Shown: piece by piece, positions 48,480-57,250 of the stretch | Numbering within the stretch: position 1 is the stretch's first letter | Layout: each line of letters starts with the position of its first letter | NCBI RefSeq assembly: GCF_032490495.1 | Contig: NZ_JAVYJB010000002.1 | Coordinates: 62,001 to 126,000 of the forward strand | DNA from: Pilosibacter fragilis | Lineage (GTDB): Bacteria; Bacillota; Clostridia; Lachnospirales; Lachnospiraceae | Direction: 5' to 3' | DNA length: 64,000 bases | Made by a program: the position numbers and the translations under genes | Notes under the pieces: generated by a model | What the model was told of the DNA's origin: nothing | Databases searched by the model: none | The model's input: the letters and a program-made list of their open reading frames with translations, nothing else

Positions 48480-48922
48480 ATTTGCACACTATCTCCCACA
48501 CCATCTTGCGCACTATAATAAAAGTTATTTTCTCAGATAGCAAGATTTAACGTATCAGATAGCTTTGCTATCCTTCTCAGGATGGAATCCTGAGAGCCAG
48601 AGCTGTAGAGTTCCCATGGAACAATACGTGCAGTTTACGGTGCTTGGCGGTCGCCATTCCGTTTTAGAACGGCTGCTTTCCGAAGCAAGACGGTCGGTAT
48701 CACAGACTGCAATACTCATCAATAGCAAGGGTTAAAGCCAGGCATAAATGCCTCTATTGACAAGTGTTGCAGTCTATGAGGTTAGGCAATCAAGCAGAAC
48801 AAAGGATTGTTCTGCGCCGGCTGTTACAAAACAGATTATGGCTGCTTGCGGGCATAATGTGGCCGTTGGTATCCGTAATATGCAATACGTTTAGAATATC
48901 CTCAACACCCGTCTCGGAAAGT
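48480..48922. other. Non-coding region rich in stem-loops
   Basis: Several strong hairpins in series: GATAGC...GCTATC, TCTCAGGATGGAATCCTGAGA, CCGTTTTAGAACGG, AGGCATAAATGCCT, GCAGAACAAAGGATTGTTCTGC. There is no ORF with a ribosome site. It may be the left part of the damaged IS element or an unrelated structured RNA. Confidence 0.4.
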
Positions 48923-48951
48923 AAAAATGGGAGCTGCTAATGGCAACTCCC
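48923..48951 (-). terminator. Terminator of fic
   Basis: GGGAGTTGC CATTA GCAGCTCCC (one mismatch) followed by ATTTTTAC on the minus strand. Confidence 0.8.
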
Positions 48952-48959
48952 CTCTCTTT

Positions 48960-49568
48960 TTAACTAAGCTCGTCCGTCTTAAAAACATTGTAGCCTTCAT
49001 AGTAATAGCTTGCATCAATACCTTTCATGTACACTGTACGGTCATCAATCATATCTGTAAGTGCATTTTTTAAAAGGAATTTGATTTCAATATCCTTAAT
49101 CGGACTTCTTTCCATAGCCAAAAGATAATCTTCTTTATCCACCTGGCTCCAATCCACAACTTGTCCAATTTCTTTTTTCAGCATTGCATCTAACCAGATG
49201 CGGGTACTTCTTCCGTTTCCCTCTCGAAACGGATGCGCTACATTCATTTCCACATATTTTTCGATAATTTCATCGAAATTACTTTGTGGCATATGGTCTA
49301 TATTTTCGAGAGCTGTTTGTAAATACATTAATGGAGCGAATCGAAAATTTCCTTTTGCTATATTGACAGTTCGGAGCTGTCCGGCAAAATCATAAATATC
49401 ATCAAACAAATATTTATGAATCTTTGCAAGTCCCGCAAAGGTCCCCACTTCAAATGTATCAAGTAATCCCTTTTCAAAGAGTTCAGCAGCTTTCTTTTTA
49501 CTGAGTTTTTCTTCCAATCTGGCTAATTCTGCGGAATCTCGAATTCCCAATTTGTTCGCTAATGCCAT
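48960..49568 (-). CDS. fic: Class III Fic adenylyltransferase with built-in inhibitor
   Basis: 202 residues, start ATG 49568 after AGTAGGAGGGATTCAGA. The Fic core motif is complete: AHPFREGNGRSTRIW (HPFx[D/E]GNGR). The flap region reads GNFRFAPLMYLQTALENID. The C-terminal helix has SYYYEG, matching the inhibitory (S/T)xxxE(G/N) motif of class III Fic enzymes. In that class the Glu blocks ATP binding until released by autoAMPylation or a change of oligomeric state. The probable role is AMPylating a host protein under stress, as a toxin-like module without a separate antitoxin. Confidence 0.9.
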   Translation of the reverse strand: MALANKLGIRDSAELARLEEKLSKKKAAELFEKGLLDTFEVGTFAGLAKIHKYLFDDIYDFAGQLRTVNIAKGNFRFAPLMYLQTALENIDHMPQSNFDEIIEKYVEMNVAHPFREGNGRSTRIWLDAMLKKEIGQVVDWSQVDKEDYLLAMERSPIKDIEIKFLLKNALTDMIDDRTVYMKGIDASYYYEGYNVFKTDELS

Positions 49569-49656
49569 TCTGAATCCCTCCTACTTTGTGATTGTGCCAA
49601 GTCGCTGGCGCGACGGCCAGCCCCAGATACAATTATTTCACCACTTTCAAAAAAAG

Positions 49657-49762
49657 TAGCAGTTTTTGAATATATGTTGTATTGTTGAGATACCCCTACC
49701 TTAACATAAACATACACAAAAACTGCTATGCTTACTTTATCATGGATTTTTAATCTCAACAA
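49657..49762 (-). promoter_or_regulatory. Interleaved inverted repeats upstream of fic
   Basis: CAAAAACTGCTA-type arms (49657-49668 with 49717-49728, 12 bp) are interleaved with TTGTTGAGAT-type arms (49682-49691 with 49753-49762, 10 bp). The order A-B-A'-B' can form a pseudoknot. On the minus strand the second pair is followed by a T-rich run, so it may be a conditional terminator in the fic leader. Alternatively it is the left end of the IS91-type element. Confidence 0.55.
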
Positions 49763-49843
49763 CTACATATCTTATTTTTTTATTCGTCCGCCACCTTTTT
49801 TAATGTTGACATTGCTTTTATCACATTTCAAAGGAGATTTATC
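49763..49843. other. Left edge of the IS91-type element
   Basis: AT-rich sequence leading to the recombinase ribosome site AAAGGAGATTT. The exact IS end is not visible. Confidence 0.35.
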
Positions 49844-50709
49844 ATGGACAAATATTTGGATTCTTACAGGGAAATGATTTCCCTTCGCGGTCTTACTGAC
49901 CATACCAAAAAAACTACTGCACCTATATCCGGGCTTATCTGCATTATCTGACTGACATCCTTCACAAATCACCTGAAGATGTTTCATGGGAAGAGCTGCG
50001 TGATTACATCCGTTGGCTTCAGAAATCAAGAGCCCTCTCTGACCGCACTGTCAACTGTGCCATCTCACAACTGCGCTTTTTTACACTGTATGTTCTTCAT
50101 AAACAATGGGATGATACACAGCTTCCCATGCGTAAATTTGATGAATATCTTCCTTACGTTCCCTCCAGACAGGAAACATGGCAGTTTATTTCCACCATGC
50201 CTGATCTAAAGCAGAAAACCATGGTTACTGTCATGTATTCCTCAGGACTTCGCATCGGTGAGGTATGCCGGCTTCGTTATAAGGATGTCGACCGCAAAAA
50301 TATGAGGCTTTACATCCCCCACACCAAAAACCGTTCTGCCCGGTATGCCATCCTTTCCAAAGCAGCTCTCGACCTGCTGACTCAGTACTGGTTTGAATGT
50401 GGCAGGCCCAGGGGCTATCTTTTTCCAAAGCAGTATGGCGGAGACAGACCTATTGACGCTTTTTTCCTTTCAAGGCATATCCATGCACATGAGGACAGAC
50501 TGGGATGGGAACGCAGGATTACCTGTCATTCTTTCCGTCACGCTTTTGGCACTCCCCTTTATGAGGATGGGGTTGACCTGCTTACCATAAAGGCTCTTAT
50601 GGGACATAAGTCTCTGACCTCCACTGCTGTCTATGTGCACCTTGCTGCCAATGGAACTTCCTCTGCGGTCAGCCCTTTTGACCGCCTGGCTGGTGTTTTC
50701 CATGAATAG
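49844..50709 (+). CDS. Tyrosine recombinase of IS91-type element, requires -1 frameshift
   Basis: ATG 49844 after AAAGGAGATTTATC. The first frame (MDKYLDSYREMISLRGLTDH TKK) ends at an early stop. A -1 shift on A-AAA-AAC (A-run 49907-49913) continues as NYCTYIRAYLHYLTDILHKS and gives a 288-residue phage-integrase protein. The catalytic domain has YSSGLRIGEVCRLR (Arg), ITCHSFRHAFGTPL (HxFR), LMGHKSLTSTAVYVH (GH, Tyr). The stop overlaps the transposase start (ATGAATAG). Programmed frameshifting or a one-base deletion are both possible. Confidence 0.75.
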
Positions 50710-51859
50710 ATTCAAGATCCGGCAGATATTTGATCTTTCCTATGAAGCTTATTCTGCAGAAAACCATTACCGGTCAGACATACAGCGGAAAGCTGCACTT
50801 GCCATCTTAAACTGCAAATCCGGGAAACTTGGTGTAAACATAAGCAGATGCAGTAATTGTGAACATGTGGAGATACACAATAACTCCTGCCGCAACCGTA
50901 ACTGTCCTAACTGTCAGGCAGTTCTCAAGGAGGTCTGGGTGGATAAACGCAGGGCTGAGGTCATTGATTCCCCCTACTTTCATGTGGTCTTCACTCTTCC
51001 GCATGAATTAAACCCGCTCATTTACTGTAACCAGAAGCTTTTGTATGATCTCTTTCACAGATGCTGCGCCGAAACACTTCTGGAATTGTCTGCGGATAAG
51101 AAGTGGCTCGGGGCAACACCCGGTATCATCCAGGTGCTCCACACATGGAATCAGGAACTTGCCTACCATGTACATATGCACTGCATTGTTTCCGGCGGCG
51201 GGCTCACGAAGGATGGAAAAATCCGCAAATCCTCCAATCACTTTTTTATCCGCACGGAAGTGCTTCGGGATAAATTCAAGGGTAAATTTATGGCACACCT
51301 TTCCGCTCTTTATGATAACGGTTCCCTGATTTTTTCTTCTTCCTGTGATGATCTTAGGAATTCCTATCACTGGAAAGAATGGAAAAATAGCCTTTACGAA
51401 AAAGACTGGTGCCCTTATATTAAAGAGACCTTTAACGGTTTCGGCAATGCCATTGAATACCTTGGACGTTATACCCACAAGATTGCCATTTCCAACAGCA
51501 GGATTCTTTCTGTTACACAGGATATGGTTACCTTTTCTGCCAGAGGGAAGAAACCGGGCGAACCAAAACGTCTGATCACCCTGGATAACAGGGAATTTAT
51601 CCGCCGGTATCTGATGCACGTGCTTCCTCCGGGTTTTCAGAAAATCCGCTATTATGGTTTTCTGAACAATCGCATGAAATCCACTAACTTAAAGGTGATC
51701 TTTAAGCTTCAGGGAAGTCAGCAGTTTAAGCAGCGCTATGCCGGTATGTCCATGGCAGAACTGTTGAAGGCTGTCTGGAAATTTGACATCTGTCTCTGCC
51801 CGGAATGTGGGCATGCAGCCATGAAACAACTGGGAAGGTGCTATGTCTCTCCCTCCTGA
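50702..51859 (+). CDS. IS91-family transposase (HUH rolling-circle)
   Basis: 385 residues, start ATG 50702. The N-terminal zinc-binding domain (ISRCSNCEHVEIHNNSCRNR, CPNCQ) is followed by VVFTLPHELNPLIYCN, the HUH motif in YHVHMHCIVSGGG and the Tyr region YLGRYTHKIAISNSRI. The C-terminal Cys pair is CLCPECGH. These are the family marks of IS91/IS801 transposases, which move by one-ended rolling-circle transposition and can carry flanking DNA. Translationally coupled to the recombinase. Confidence 0.9.
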   Translation: MNRFKIRQIFDLSYEAYSAENHYRSDIQRKAALAILNCKSGKLGVNISRCSNCEHVEIHNNSCRNRNCPNCQAVLKEVWVDKRRAEVIDSPYFHVVFTLPHELNPLIYCNQKLLYDLFHRCCAETLLELSADKKWLGATPGIIQVLHTWNQELAYHVHMHCIVSGGGLTKDGKIRKSSNHFFIRTEVLRDKFKGKFMAHLSALYDNGSLIFSSSCDDLRNSYHWKEWKNSLYEKDWCPYIKETFNGFGNAIEYLGRYTHKIAISNSRILSVTQDMVTFSARGKKPGEPKRLITLDNREFIRRYLMHVLPPGFQKIRYYGFLNNRMKSTNLKVIFKLQGSQQFKQRYAGMSMAELLKAVWKFDICLCPECGHAAMKQLGRCYVSPS

Positions 51860-52148
51860 TACTTCGGTTTTTCATACACTTTTTGAGACCTCCCACCGGA
51901 AGGTCTGCGAAGCATGCCCAAAAACGGAAACTGCTTTGAAAAATTCACCTTTCCTGCATTACAGGGCACCTCAATTTTCTGTTTTTACTTTCTGGGAAGA
52001 ATGCTTTTTCCATACGGTATCCAACTAAGTCCCGCGAATTGGTACAATCGGAAAGAATCACATTCAGAGCAGCTTATCTTTTGTGTAAGCTGTTCTTTTT
52101 TGACTGCTCTGAATCTGATACTTTCCTTAGGTATTATACCATATGTTA
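51860..52148 (+). other. Right part of the IS91-type element with inverted repeat
   Basis: No gene. The inverted repeat ATTCAGAGCAG / CTGCTCTGAAT (52062-52072 with 52104-52114) encloses AGCTTA...TAAGCT and a T-run, typical of a terminator or IS end. The element probably stops near 52120-52150. Confidence 0.5.
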
Positions 52149-53158
52149 CTAAGCATGTAAACACATGTTCGATATTATTGTAAATAAATAGCGCACCTAA
52201 CTCATCACTGAAGTAACGAGAATGCGGTGCGTGTTTTTCAAAATGATCAATATATTCCTCACCCTGGAATACAATGATTGATACGGATACGCGGCATCCC
52301 TTGGTTAAATGCTCGATGTCTTCCTCGGAAAGAAGATCGTATATTTTATCCGTGGAATAGCGATACTGGTCCCCATCATCACTCTTGATCGTAATCTTAC
52401 TGGAGTTTATCATGGTGATCGTACCGGTATACTGATATTCTTCGTATTCGTAATCATTATCTATATCTTCATCCGGATTTTCTGACCCGCCTCCGCCGGA
52501 ATTTCCACCGGACGGGCTGTCCTGGTGTGGGAGATTCGTCACATTCCCACCGCAGGAATCATTGTAATCCTTATACTGGGAACTGGTTACGGTCTTCGTC
52601 TCGATCGGAATATCATCCGTATGGATATCATGCAGGATGTATCCGTCTCTTGCTTTGATCTCTTTTGCGGAATAGTCATATGTCAGGCTGATGAACTGTT
52701 CGTAATACTTATCCCGGTCGTCTTCCATTTCTTTTTTGGATTCTGAACCATCTTCATCTTCACCATTTTCATAGCCATTTTCCGCTGTTGCACAGAAGAA
52801 TCCGGTATTGGATTCTGAGATCAAATCCTCACAGGTGGAAACTTCATTCTCCCAGTTCTCAATTTCATCCTTGTTTAAGATTTCCCCGGTTTCCGGATCT
52901 TCTTCCGGTTCCGGTTTTGCCGGGTGTCCGCCGCAAAAGCCCTTTGTGTATGTATACGTCTTCGTATCCCTATGTGCTGTTCCGGTGCCGGCAGAATATT
53001 TTAAAAGTCCATTGGTGTCCGTTACGTCATCATCAATATTATACGGGTCATTGCCTTGATTTCCCTCCGGATTGCCGGAACCATAGTCCCATCCATCCCA
53101 TTTTAGAAACTGGCTGCCATTGTCAGGAGGAAAAGCGTCTGGAACACTAGGCAAAGGC
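52149..53158 (-). pseudogene. Truncated acidic extracellular-like protein gene
   Basis: The open frame is 53160-51985, but only about 53155-52150 reads like protein: YGSGNPEGNQGNDPYNIDDD, KTYTYTKGFCGGHPAKPEPE, a Gly/Ser linker (SPSGGNSGGGGSENPDEDID) and TGTITMINSSKITIKSDDGD. Its 5' end stops abruptly at the junction with the DUF3847 fragment, and its 3' end runs into the IS91 element. The Cys pairs and acidic repeats suggest an exported protein of the plasmid or a conjugative element. I recognise no family. Confidence 0.55.
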
Positions 53159-53368
53159 ATTGGCGAGGAAAGAGCGGACGCACCGGCTTTGCACCAGGGC
53201 CGTCATGCTGGAAAGCTACCTGCCCCACCCGGCAGCAATCACGGATGAACAGGTCAGCTTGTTTTTAAAGCTGCTGTTCCATCAGGACAGCACCCGCCAG
53301 CTCATGGAACGGATTTTCGCTGGAAACGGCAGTTTAGAAGCAAAGGACACAGACTGGGAACGGCCTTG
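53156..53368 (+). pseudogene. DUF3847-like fragment of a mobilisable element
   Basis: Starts without a proper start codon at the junction (TTG at 53160) and reads RKERTHRLCTRAVMLESYLP, ITDEQVSLFLKLLFHQD. This is the conserved C-terminal part of DUF3847 proteins, which are encoded beside MobA-type relaxases. Its 5' end is missing; 1.2 kb downstream lies a mobA start. Confidence 0.6.
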
Positions 53369-53413
53369 ACTGGCTTCCAGTGCGTCCGCCCGTGGGCTGC
53401 CCCTCTGAAAGAT

Positions 53414-53451
53414 GGCGCAATTATACACCAGTCGAGCCGGTGCGTTGCGCC
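53414..53451. other. Candidate oriT inverted repeat
   Basis: GGCGCAA...TTGCGCC with inner CACC...GGTG, between the DUF3847 fragment and the relaxase fragment, where transfer origins of such elements usually lie. Assigned by position and shape only. Confidence 0.35.
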
Positions 53452-53704
53452 CTGCCGGGGGGGTCCTGCGGAAAGCTATGGATTTTCCGCTGATTTTCAA
53501 TCCGCTCCAAATCCCCACAGGGGAAGCTACCCATCCCCTGCGCTGGCTTGTTCCAGCTACCTAGTTTGGTGAATTTTCCCAAAATAGATTGACATGAAAC
53601 CATATTTTTGTTATGATTTTTACATAAAATATAGGGAGGGGATTCCAATGGGGGGAAATTATTTACTTAAAACTTAATTATAGTAGATAGGAGGAATGTG
53701 TGAA
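53452..53704. other. Leader of the secreted-protein gene
   Basis: GC-rich up to about 53570, then suddenly AT-rich. TTGACA-like (about 53590) and TATTTTTGTTATGATTTTTA text could hold a promoter. No gene. Confidence 0.4.
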
Positions 53705-54469
53705 ATGAAGAAAAAGATAATTCTATTAGCTTTAATAATCATGGCATGTTTTACTACTGTAGCTTTTGCAGCAGAAGAAAAACAGACTAACTATCAACCA
53801 GCTTCTACTCCTACAACTGAAGCAGAATGGTGGGATTGGTTTAATTCCCTTCCGGCGGATATTCAGCAACGTATTAATTTTCGACCCGGTAGTAATAAGA
53901 GACAAAGTGAGTCTACTCAGGAAACCGGTTTATCTCAAGGTGCAGAAGTAAGTGATTTATCATCTCGTGCATCACTATTACCAACAGGTGGTGGTGAACC
54001 AGTATATAATTTCAATTACTGGGAAGAAAATAAACTGTATGCTAACTGTTATATCTATGCGATGGATGTTATTACTAGTACTGTAGGCGGTGTCAATCCT
54101 GGACATTACGGCGGTGGAGAAATTACCTTTGAAGATTTAAGTAAAAGTAATATTTGTTCATTAATGTATACTGGGACTAAAAATGATGGCCCTTATTTGG
54201 GAAACGGAAGAAGTATTAGAAGTTCTTCAAAAAATGAGAAACCTAGGAGTAATGAATACAAAGTGGCAATTGTCATTGCTCCTGGTGTGGATTATCACTG
54301 GTATGTTCAAAATTCTGATGGCTATTGGTCACACAAACCTGGTACAACCAGTTGCACAAAAGTCGATGCTTCAGGAAACTTTATTACAGATCCACAAACG
54401 GCAAATAGAAATTATTCCTATGCTAACTATAGTAAATTTTGTGGATATTATATTATGACTCGAAATTAA
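53705..54469 (+). CDS. Secreted papain-like-fold candidate, AT-rich
   Basis: 254 residues. Start ATG 53705 (AGGAGG ten bases upstream; the ATG at 53696 is too close). Signal peptide MKKKIILLALIIMACFTTVA, then a disordered region, then a C-terminal domain with Cys in NKLYANCYIYAMD and His in VDYHWYVQNSDGYWSHKPG. This Cys...His spacing suggests a papain-like hydrolase fold. Clearly AT-richer than both flanks, so acquired separately, and inserted between DUF3847 and mobA remnants. It ends at a perfect terminator. Function unknown. Confidence 0.7.
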   Translation: MKKKIILLALIIMACFTTVAFAAEEKQTNYQPASTPTTEAEWWDWFNSLPADIQQRINFRPGSNKRQSESTQETGLSQGAEVSDLSSRASLLPTGGGEPVYNFNYWEENKLYANCYIYAMDVITSTVGGVNPGHYGGGEITFEDLSKSNICSLMYTGTKNDGPYLGNGRSIRSSSKNEKPRSNEYKVAIVIAPGVDYHWYVQNSDGYWSHKPGTTSCTKVDASGNFITDPQTANRNYSYANYSKFCGYYIMTRN

Positions 54470-54490
54470 ACATTTGGGATAAATATTATC

Positions 54491-54525
54491 AGCAGGAAAC
54501 CGATTTTGGTTTCCTGCTTTTTCTT
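54491..54525 (+). terminator. Terminator of the secreted-protein gene
   Basis: AGCAGGAAACC GATTTT GGTTTCCTGCT, perfect 11-bp stem, followed by TTTTTC. Confidence 0.95.
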
Positions 54526-54561
54526 TGCCCGGACGCCGGGAGAAAGGAGGTCACACTCGTC

Positions 54562-54794
54562 ATGCCACCATGCCCGCACTTTGATTTGAGAATTGTCCAG
54601 CGGAGTAAACGCCAGTCTGCCGTTGCTTCCGCTGCCTACCAAAGCGGGGAACGGCTCTTTTCCGAGTGCGACCAGAAGCAGAAATACTACTCCCATAAAA
54701 GCGAAATCGTCCACACGGAAATCATGCTGTCGCTCCATGCCCCGCCGGAGTACGCTGACCGCAACACCTTATGGAACGCCGCCGAGGCCGCAGA
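54562..54794 (+). pseudogene. mobA: MobA/MobL relaxase, 5' fragment
   Basis: ATG 54562 after AAAGGAGGTCACACTCGTC. The first 77 residues match the family: MPPCPHFDLRIVQRSKRQSA, VASAAYQSGERLFSECDQKQ, HTEIMLSLHAPPEYADRNTL. The similarity ends at WNAAEAAE, where dppD sequence begins in another frame. The HUH motif and the rest are lost, so no relaxase activity is possible from this piece. Confidence 0.85.
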
Positions 54795-55297
54795 GACCAG
54801 ATGGCAGAAACCTTTGCCACCCACACCTCCTGGAATGCGCAGGAAATCCGCACCCGCTCTCTGGAAATTCTGGAACAGATGCGGATCCGAAACGGAGAAG
54901 AGGTTCTGGAAAAATACCCACACCAGCTTTCCGGCGGCATGCTCCAGCGTATCATGATCGGCATTGCCATGGCCCTGCAGCCGGAGCTTCTGATTGCCGA
55001 TGAGCCGACCACCGCCATCGATGCCATCACCCAGTACGAGATTCTGGAAGAATTTATCCGTATCAAAAAGCAGAAAAATACCGCCATGCTGTTCATCACC
55101 CATGACCTGGGCGCCATCTCCAAAGTAGCTGACCGCATCCTGGTCATGAACAGCGGACATGTGGTGGACAGCGGAAGTTTTACCACATCCTTAAGCATGC
55201 CGATGACCCGTACACCCGCATGCTGGTGGAGAAACGATCTGCCGTCATGCACCGCTACCGCCAGATCTTACACGGAAAGGAGAGTTCCCATGCTTGA
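54795..55297 (+). pseudogene. dppD: dppD/oppD remnant: truncated and frameshifted
   Basis: Oligopeptide ABC transporter ATPase. It begins after the Q-loop (DQMAETFATHTSWNAQEIRT) and keeps the signature LSGGMLQRIMIG, Walker B LLIADEPTTAID and H-loop FITHDLG. The first half, with Walker A, is missing at the mobA junction. In a T-run at 55178-55181 one base appears to be missing. Restoring it gives YHILKHADDPYTRMLVEK and the expected stop at 55295-55297, overlapping dppF. Without it the frame runs straight into dppF. Confidence 0.8.
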
Positions 55298-56069
55298 AGT
55301 AAATAACGTCTGCGTCAGCTTCCGCAGCGAACGCCAGGAAAAGCTGTTCGGCACCACCCGGGACCAGGTTCTCTTTGATGTCTCCTTAAAGGTGCCCAAG
55401 GGGACCTGTCTTGGAATCCTCGGAGAGTCCGGAAGCGGAAAATCTACCCTGGGCCGCGTGATCTGCGGTCTGTTAAAGCCCGACAGCGGCGAACTGAAGA
55501 TTCACGACACTTCCGTCTACGCCTCCAGAAGCGGCAGAAAAAACCTGCAGAAGCGCTTAAGTGTTGTATTTCAGGACTATACCACTTCCGCAAATCCCCG
55601 CTTCCGGGTAAAGGAGATCATTGCAGAAGGACTGGCCGCAAGAGAGCGCAACCAGAAAATCCGGTTAAACCGGGCCGAAGAAACCAGCCGCCTTTTAGAG
55701 CTGGTCGGTTTAAACGCTTCCTACGCAGACCGGTATCCCCATGAGTTATCCGGTGGGCAGCTGCAGCGTGTCTGCATTGCCCGGGCTGTGGCCTGCCAGC
55801 CGGAGATCATTCTCTTTGACGAAGCCATCTCCTCCCTGGATGCCCACACCCAGGTCCAGATCATGGACCTTCTGCATGAACTGAAGGAAAAGCTGGGACT
55901 GACTTATATTTTCATCACCCATGACCTGACTTCTGTCACCTACCTCTGCGATGAAGTGCTTTTCCTTTACCATGGCCGCATCACCGAGCACATCCCGGTA
56001 TCCCGCATTGCGGAGACCAAAGACGAATACGCGAAGAAGCTCCTGGCTTCCATTATCGAATTTGACTAA
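55290..56069 (+). CDS. dppF: Oligopeptide ABC transporter ATP-binding protein (DppF/OppF type)
   Basis: 259 residues, start ATG 55290 after GGAAAGGAGAGTTCCC. Complete ATPase: Walker A GILGESGSGKSTLGR, Q-loop VVFQDYTTSANPR, signature ELSGGQLQRVCIAR, Walker B IILFDEAISSLD, H-loop FITHDLTSV. It energises peptide import with a DppD partner; here that partner is damaged and the permeases lie outside the window or are lost. An in-frame fusion to the dppD remnant is an artefact of the frameshift. Confidence 0.88.
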   Translation: MLEVNNVCVSFRSERQEKLFGTTRDQVLFDVSLKVPKGTCLGILGESGSGKSTLGRVICGLLKPDSGELKIHDTSVYASRSGRKNLQKRLSVVFQDYTTSANPRFRVKEIIAEGLAARERNQKIRLNRAEETSRLLELVGLNASYADRYPHELSGGQLQRVCIARAVACQPEIILFDEAISSLDAHTQVQIMDLLHELKEKLGLTYIFITHDLTSVTYLCDEVLFLYHGRITEHIPVSRIAETKDEYAKKLLASIIEFD

Positions 56070-56089
56070 AGGAGAATTTTTTAAGACTT

Positions 56090-57031
56090 ATGAGACTGTC
56101 TGACTTCAAAGCCGGCAGCGGAGTAAAACAGACACTTCCGCTGCCTGTCACCAGCCCCTATTCTGTAGAAATGACCGTGATCTGCGGCAGCCGCCCAGGA
56201 AAAAACCTGGTGGTGACAGCCGGTGTTCACGGCTGTGAATACGTCGGCATCGAAACACTGAACCGCCTGAAACGAGAGTTGGAGCCCGCCGCCCTGTCTG
56301 GCCGCGTGATCCTGCTGCCCCTGGTAAACCCGGAAGGCTTCTACCAGGGCAGCAAACAGACCATCCCGGCTGACGGCAAGAACTTAAACCGTATGTTTCC
56401 CGGCAAACCGGATGGCACCTTTTCCAGCCAGCTTGCCAGAGTACTGGAAGAAACCCTGTACCCCGAAGCGGATTTCCTGATGGACCTGCATGGCGGTGAT
56501 GTCAATGAAGCACTGACTCCGCTGGTCTTCTTCCCAGCATCCGTTCCGGAATCCTTGTCTGCCGCTGCTTCGGCTGCCGCTGAAAGTCTCTCTGTTCCTT
56601 ACCGTGTTGCATCCACCTCCCAAAACGGACTTTACAGCTGGGCAGCCCAATGCGGTATCCCGGCCCTCCTGGTAGAGCGCGGAGATCGCGGCCTGTGGAG
56701 TGAAAAAGAAGTTGCCGCATGCCGGGAAAATGTGTATGAGCTGATGAGGCATCTGGGAATCCTGAATGCAGCTTCCGTTTCTCCCTGCCTCCAGCAGGCC
56801 GAAATCCGCAGAGCCGTCTACGAAGAAGCTCCCGCGGATGGCTTCTGGTATCCCGCCGTGTCGGCAGCCGGTCAGAAATTAAAACAGGGCACCCTGCTTG
56901 GCACCCTGAAGGATTCTTATGGAAATGAAATTGCCCGCTATACTGCTCCGTTTGACGGTGTTGTGCTGTATTACACTTTAAGTCTCGGTGTAAAAAGCGG
57001 GGATCCGCTGATTGCATACGGAAAGCTGTAA
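56090..57031 (+). CDS. Succinylglutamate desuccinylase/aspartoacylase-like (M14) enzyme
   Basis: 313 residues, start ATG 56090 after AAAGGAGAATTTTTTAAGACTT. Zinc-peptidase marks: VVTAGVHGCEYVGIETL (HxxE), GKNLNRMFPGKPD (Asn-Arg), ADFLMDLHGGD (third His). The Glu near LLVERGDRG may be catalytic. A small C-terminal beta domain (GVVLYYTLSLGVKSGDPLIA) is typical. These enzymes remove acyl groups from N-acyl amino acids. It follows dppF by 20 bases, so it may process imported peptides or acyl amino acids. Confidence 0.85.
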   Translation: MRLSDFKAGSGVKQTLPLPVTSPYSVEMTVICGSRPGKNLVVTAGVHGCEYVGIETLNRLKRELEPAALSGRVILLPLVNPEGFYQGSKQTIPADGKNLNRMFPGKPDGTFSSQLARVLEETLYPEADFLMDLHGGDVNEALTPLVFFPASVPESLSAAASAAAESLSVPYRVASTSQNGLYSWAAQCGIPALLVERGDRGLWSEKEVAACRENVYELMRHLGILNAASVSPCLQQAEIRRAVYEEAPADGFWYPAVSAAGQKLKQGTLLGTLKDSYGNEIARYTAPFDGVVLYYTLSLGVKSGDPLIAYGKL

Positions 57032-57050
57032 ATCTGCTCCATCCAGACTA

Positions 57051-57088
57051 ATACCCAGGCATATCCAATATGCCTAGGTATTTTTTTC
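57051..57088 (+). terminator. Terminator after the deacylase gene
   Basis: ATACCCAGGCATAT CCA ATATGCCTAGGTAT (one mismatch) followed by TTTTTTC. Confidence 0.9.
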
Positions 57089-57090
57089 AC

Positions 57091-57250
57091 TTACCTTATC
57101 TCTTTCATCAGCACATCTTTCCCGGAAAACGCAAAGCCCAGTTTGTAAATTCTATCCACTGGAATTCCCACTGCCAGCAGGTCCTTTTCATACCCCGCTC
57201 CTCAATCTGCTTTAACGCATTGTCTGCCGTCTGGTCCAGATTCTCCTCCC
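57091..57250 (-). pseudogene. C-terminal remnant of an AAA-ATPase/PD-(D/E)XK (DUF1703-like) protein
   Basis: LDQTADNALKQIEERG in one frame continues, after a one-base shift, as YEKDLLAVGIPVDRIYKLGF and AFSGKDVLM. This is the typical end of the large Clostridia/Bacteroidetes ATPase-nuclease family. Only about 50 codons remain and they are frameshifted. Confidence 0.65.

Noticed and set aside
54771..56069. Single 432-codon ABC ATPase
   Set aside because: It joins a truncated, frameshifted dppD to dppF; the true dppF start at 55290 has its own ribosome site.
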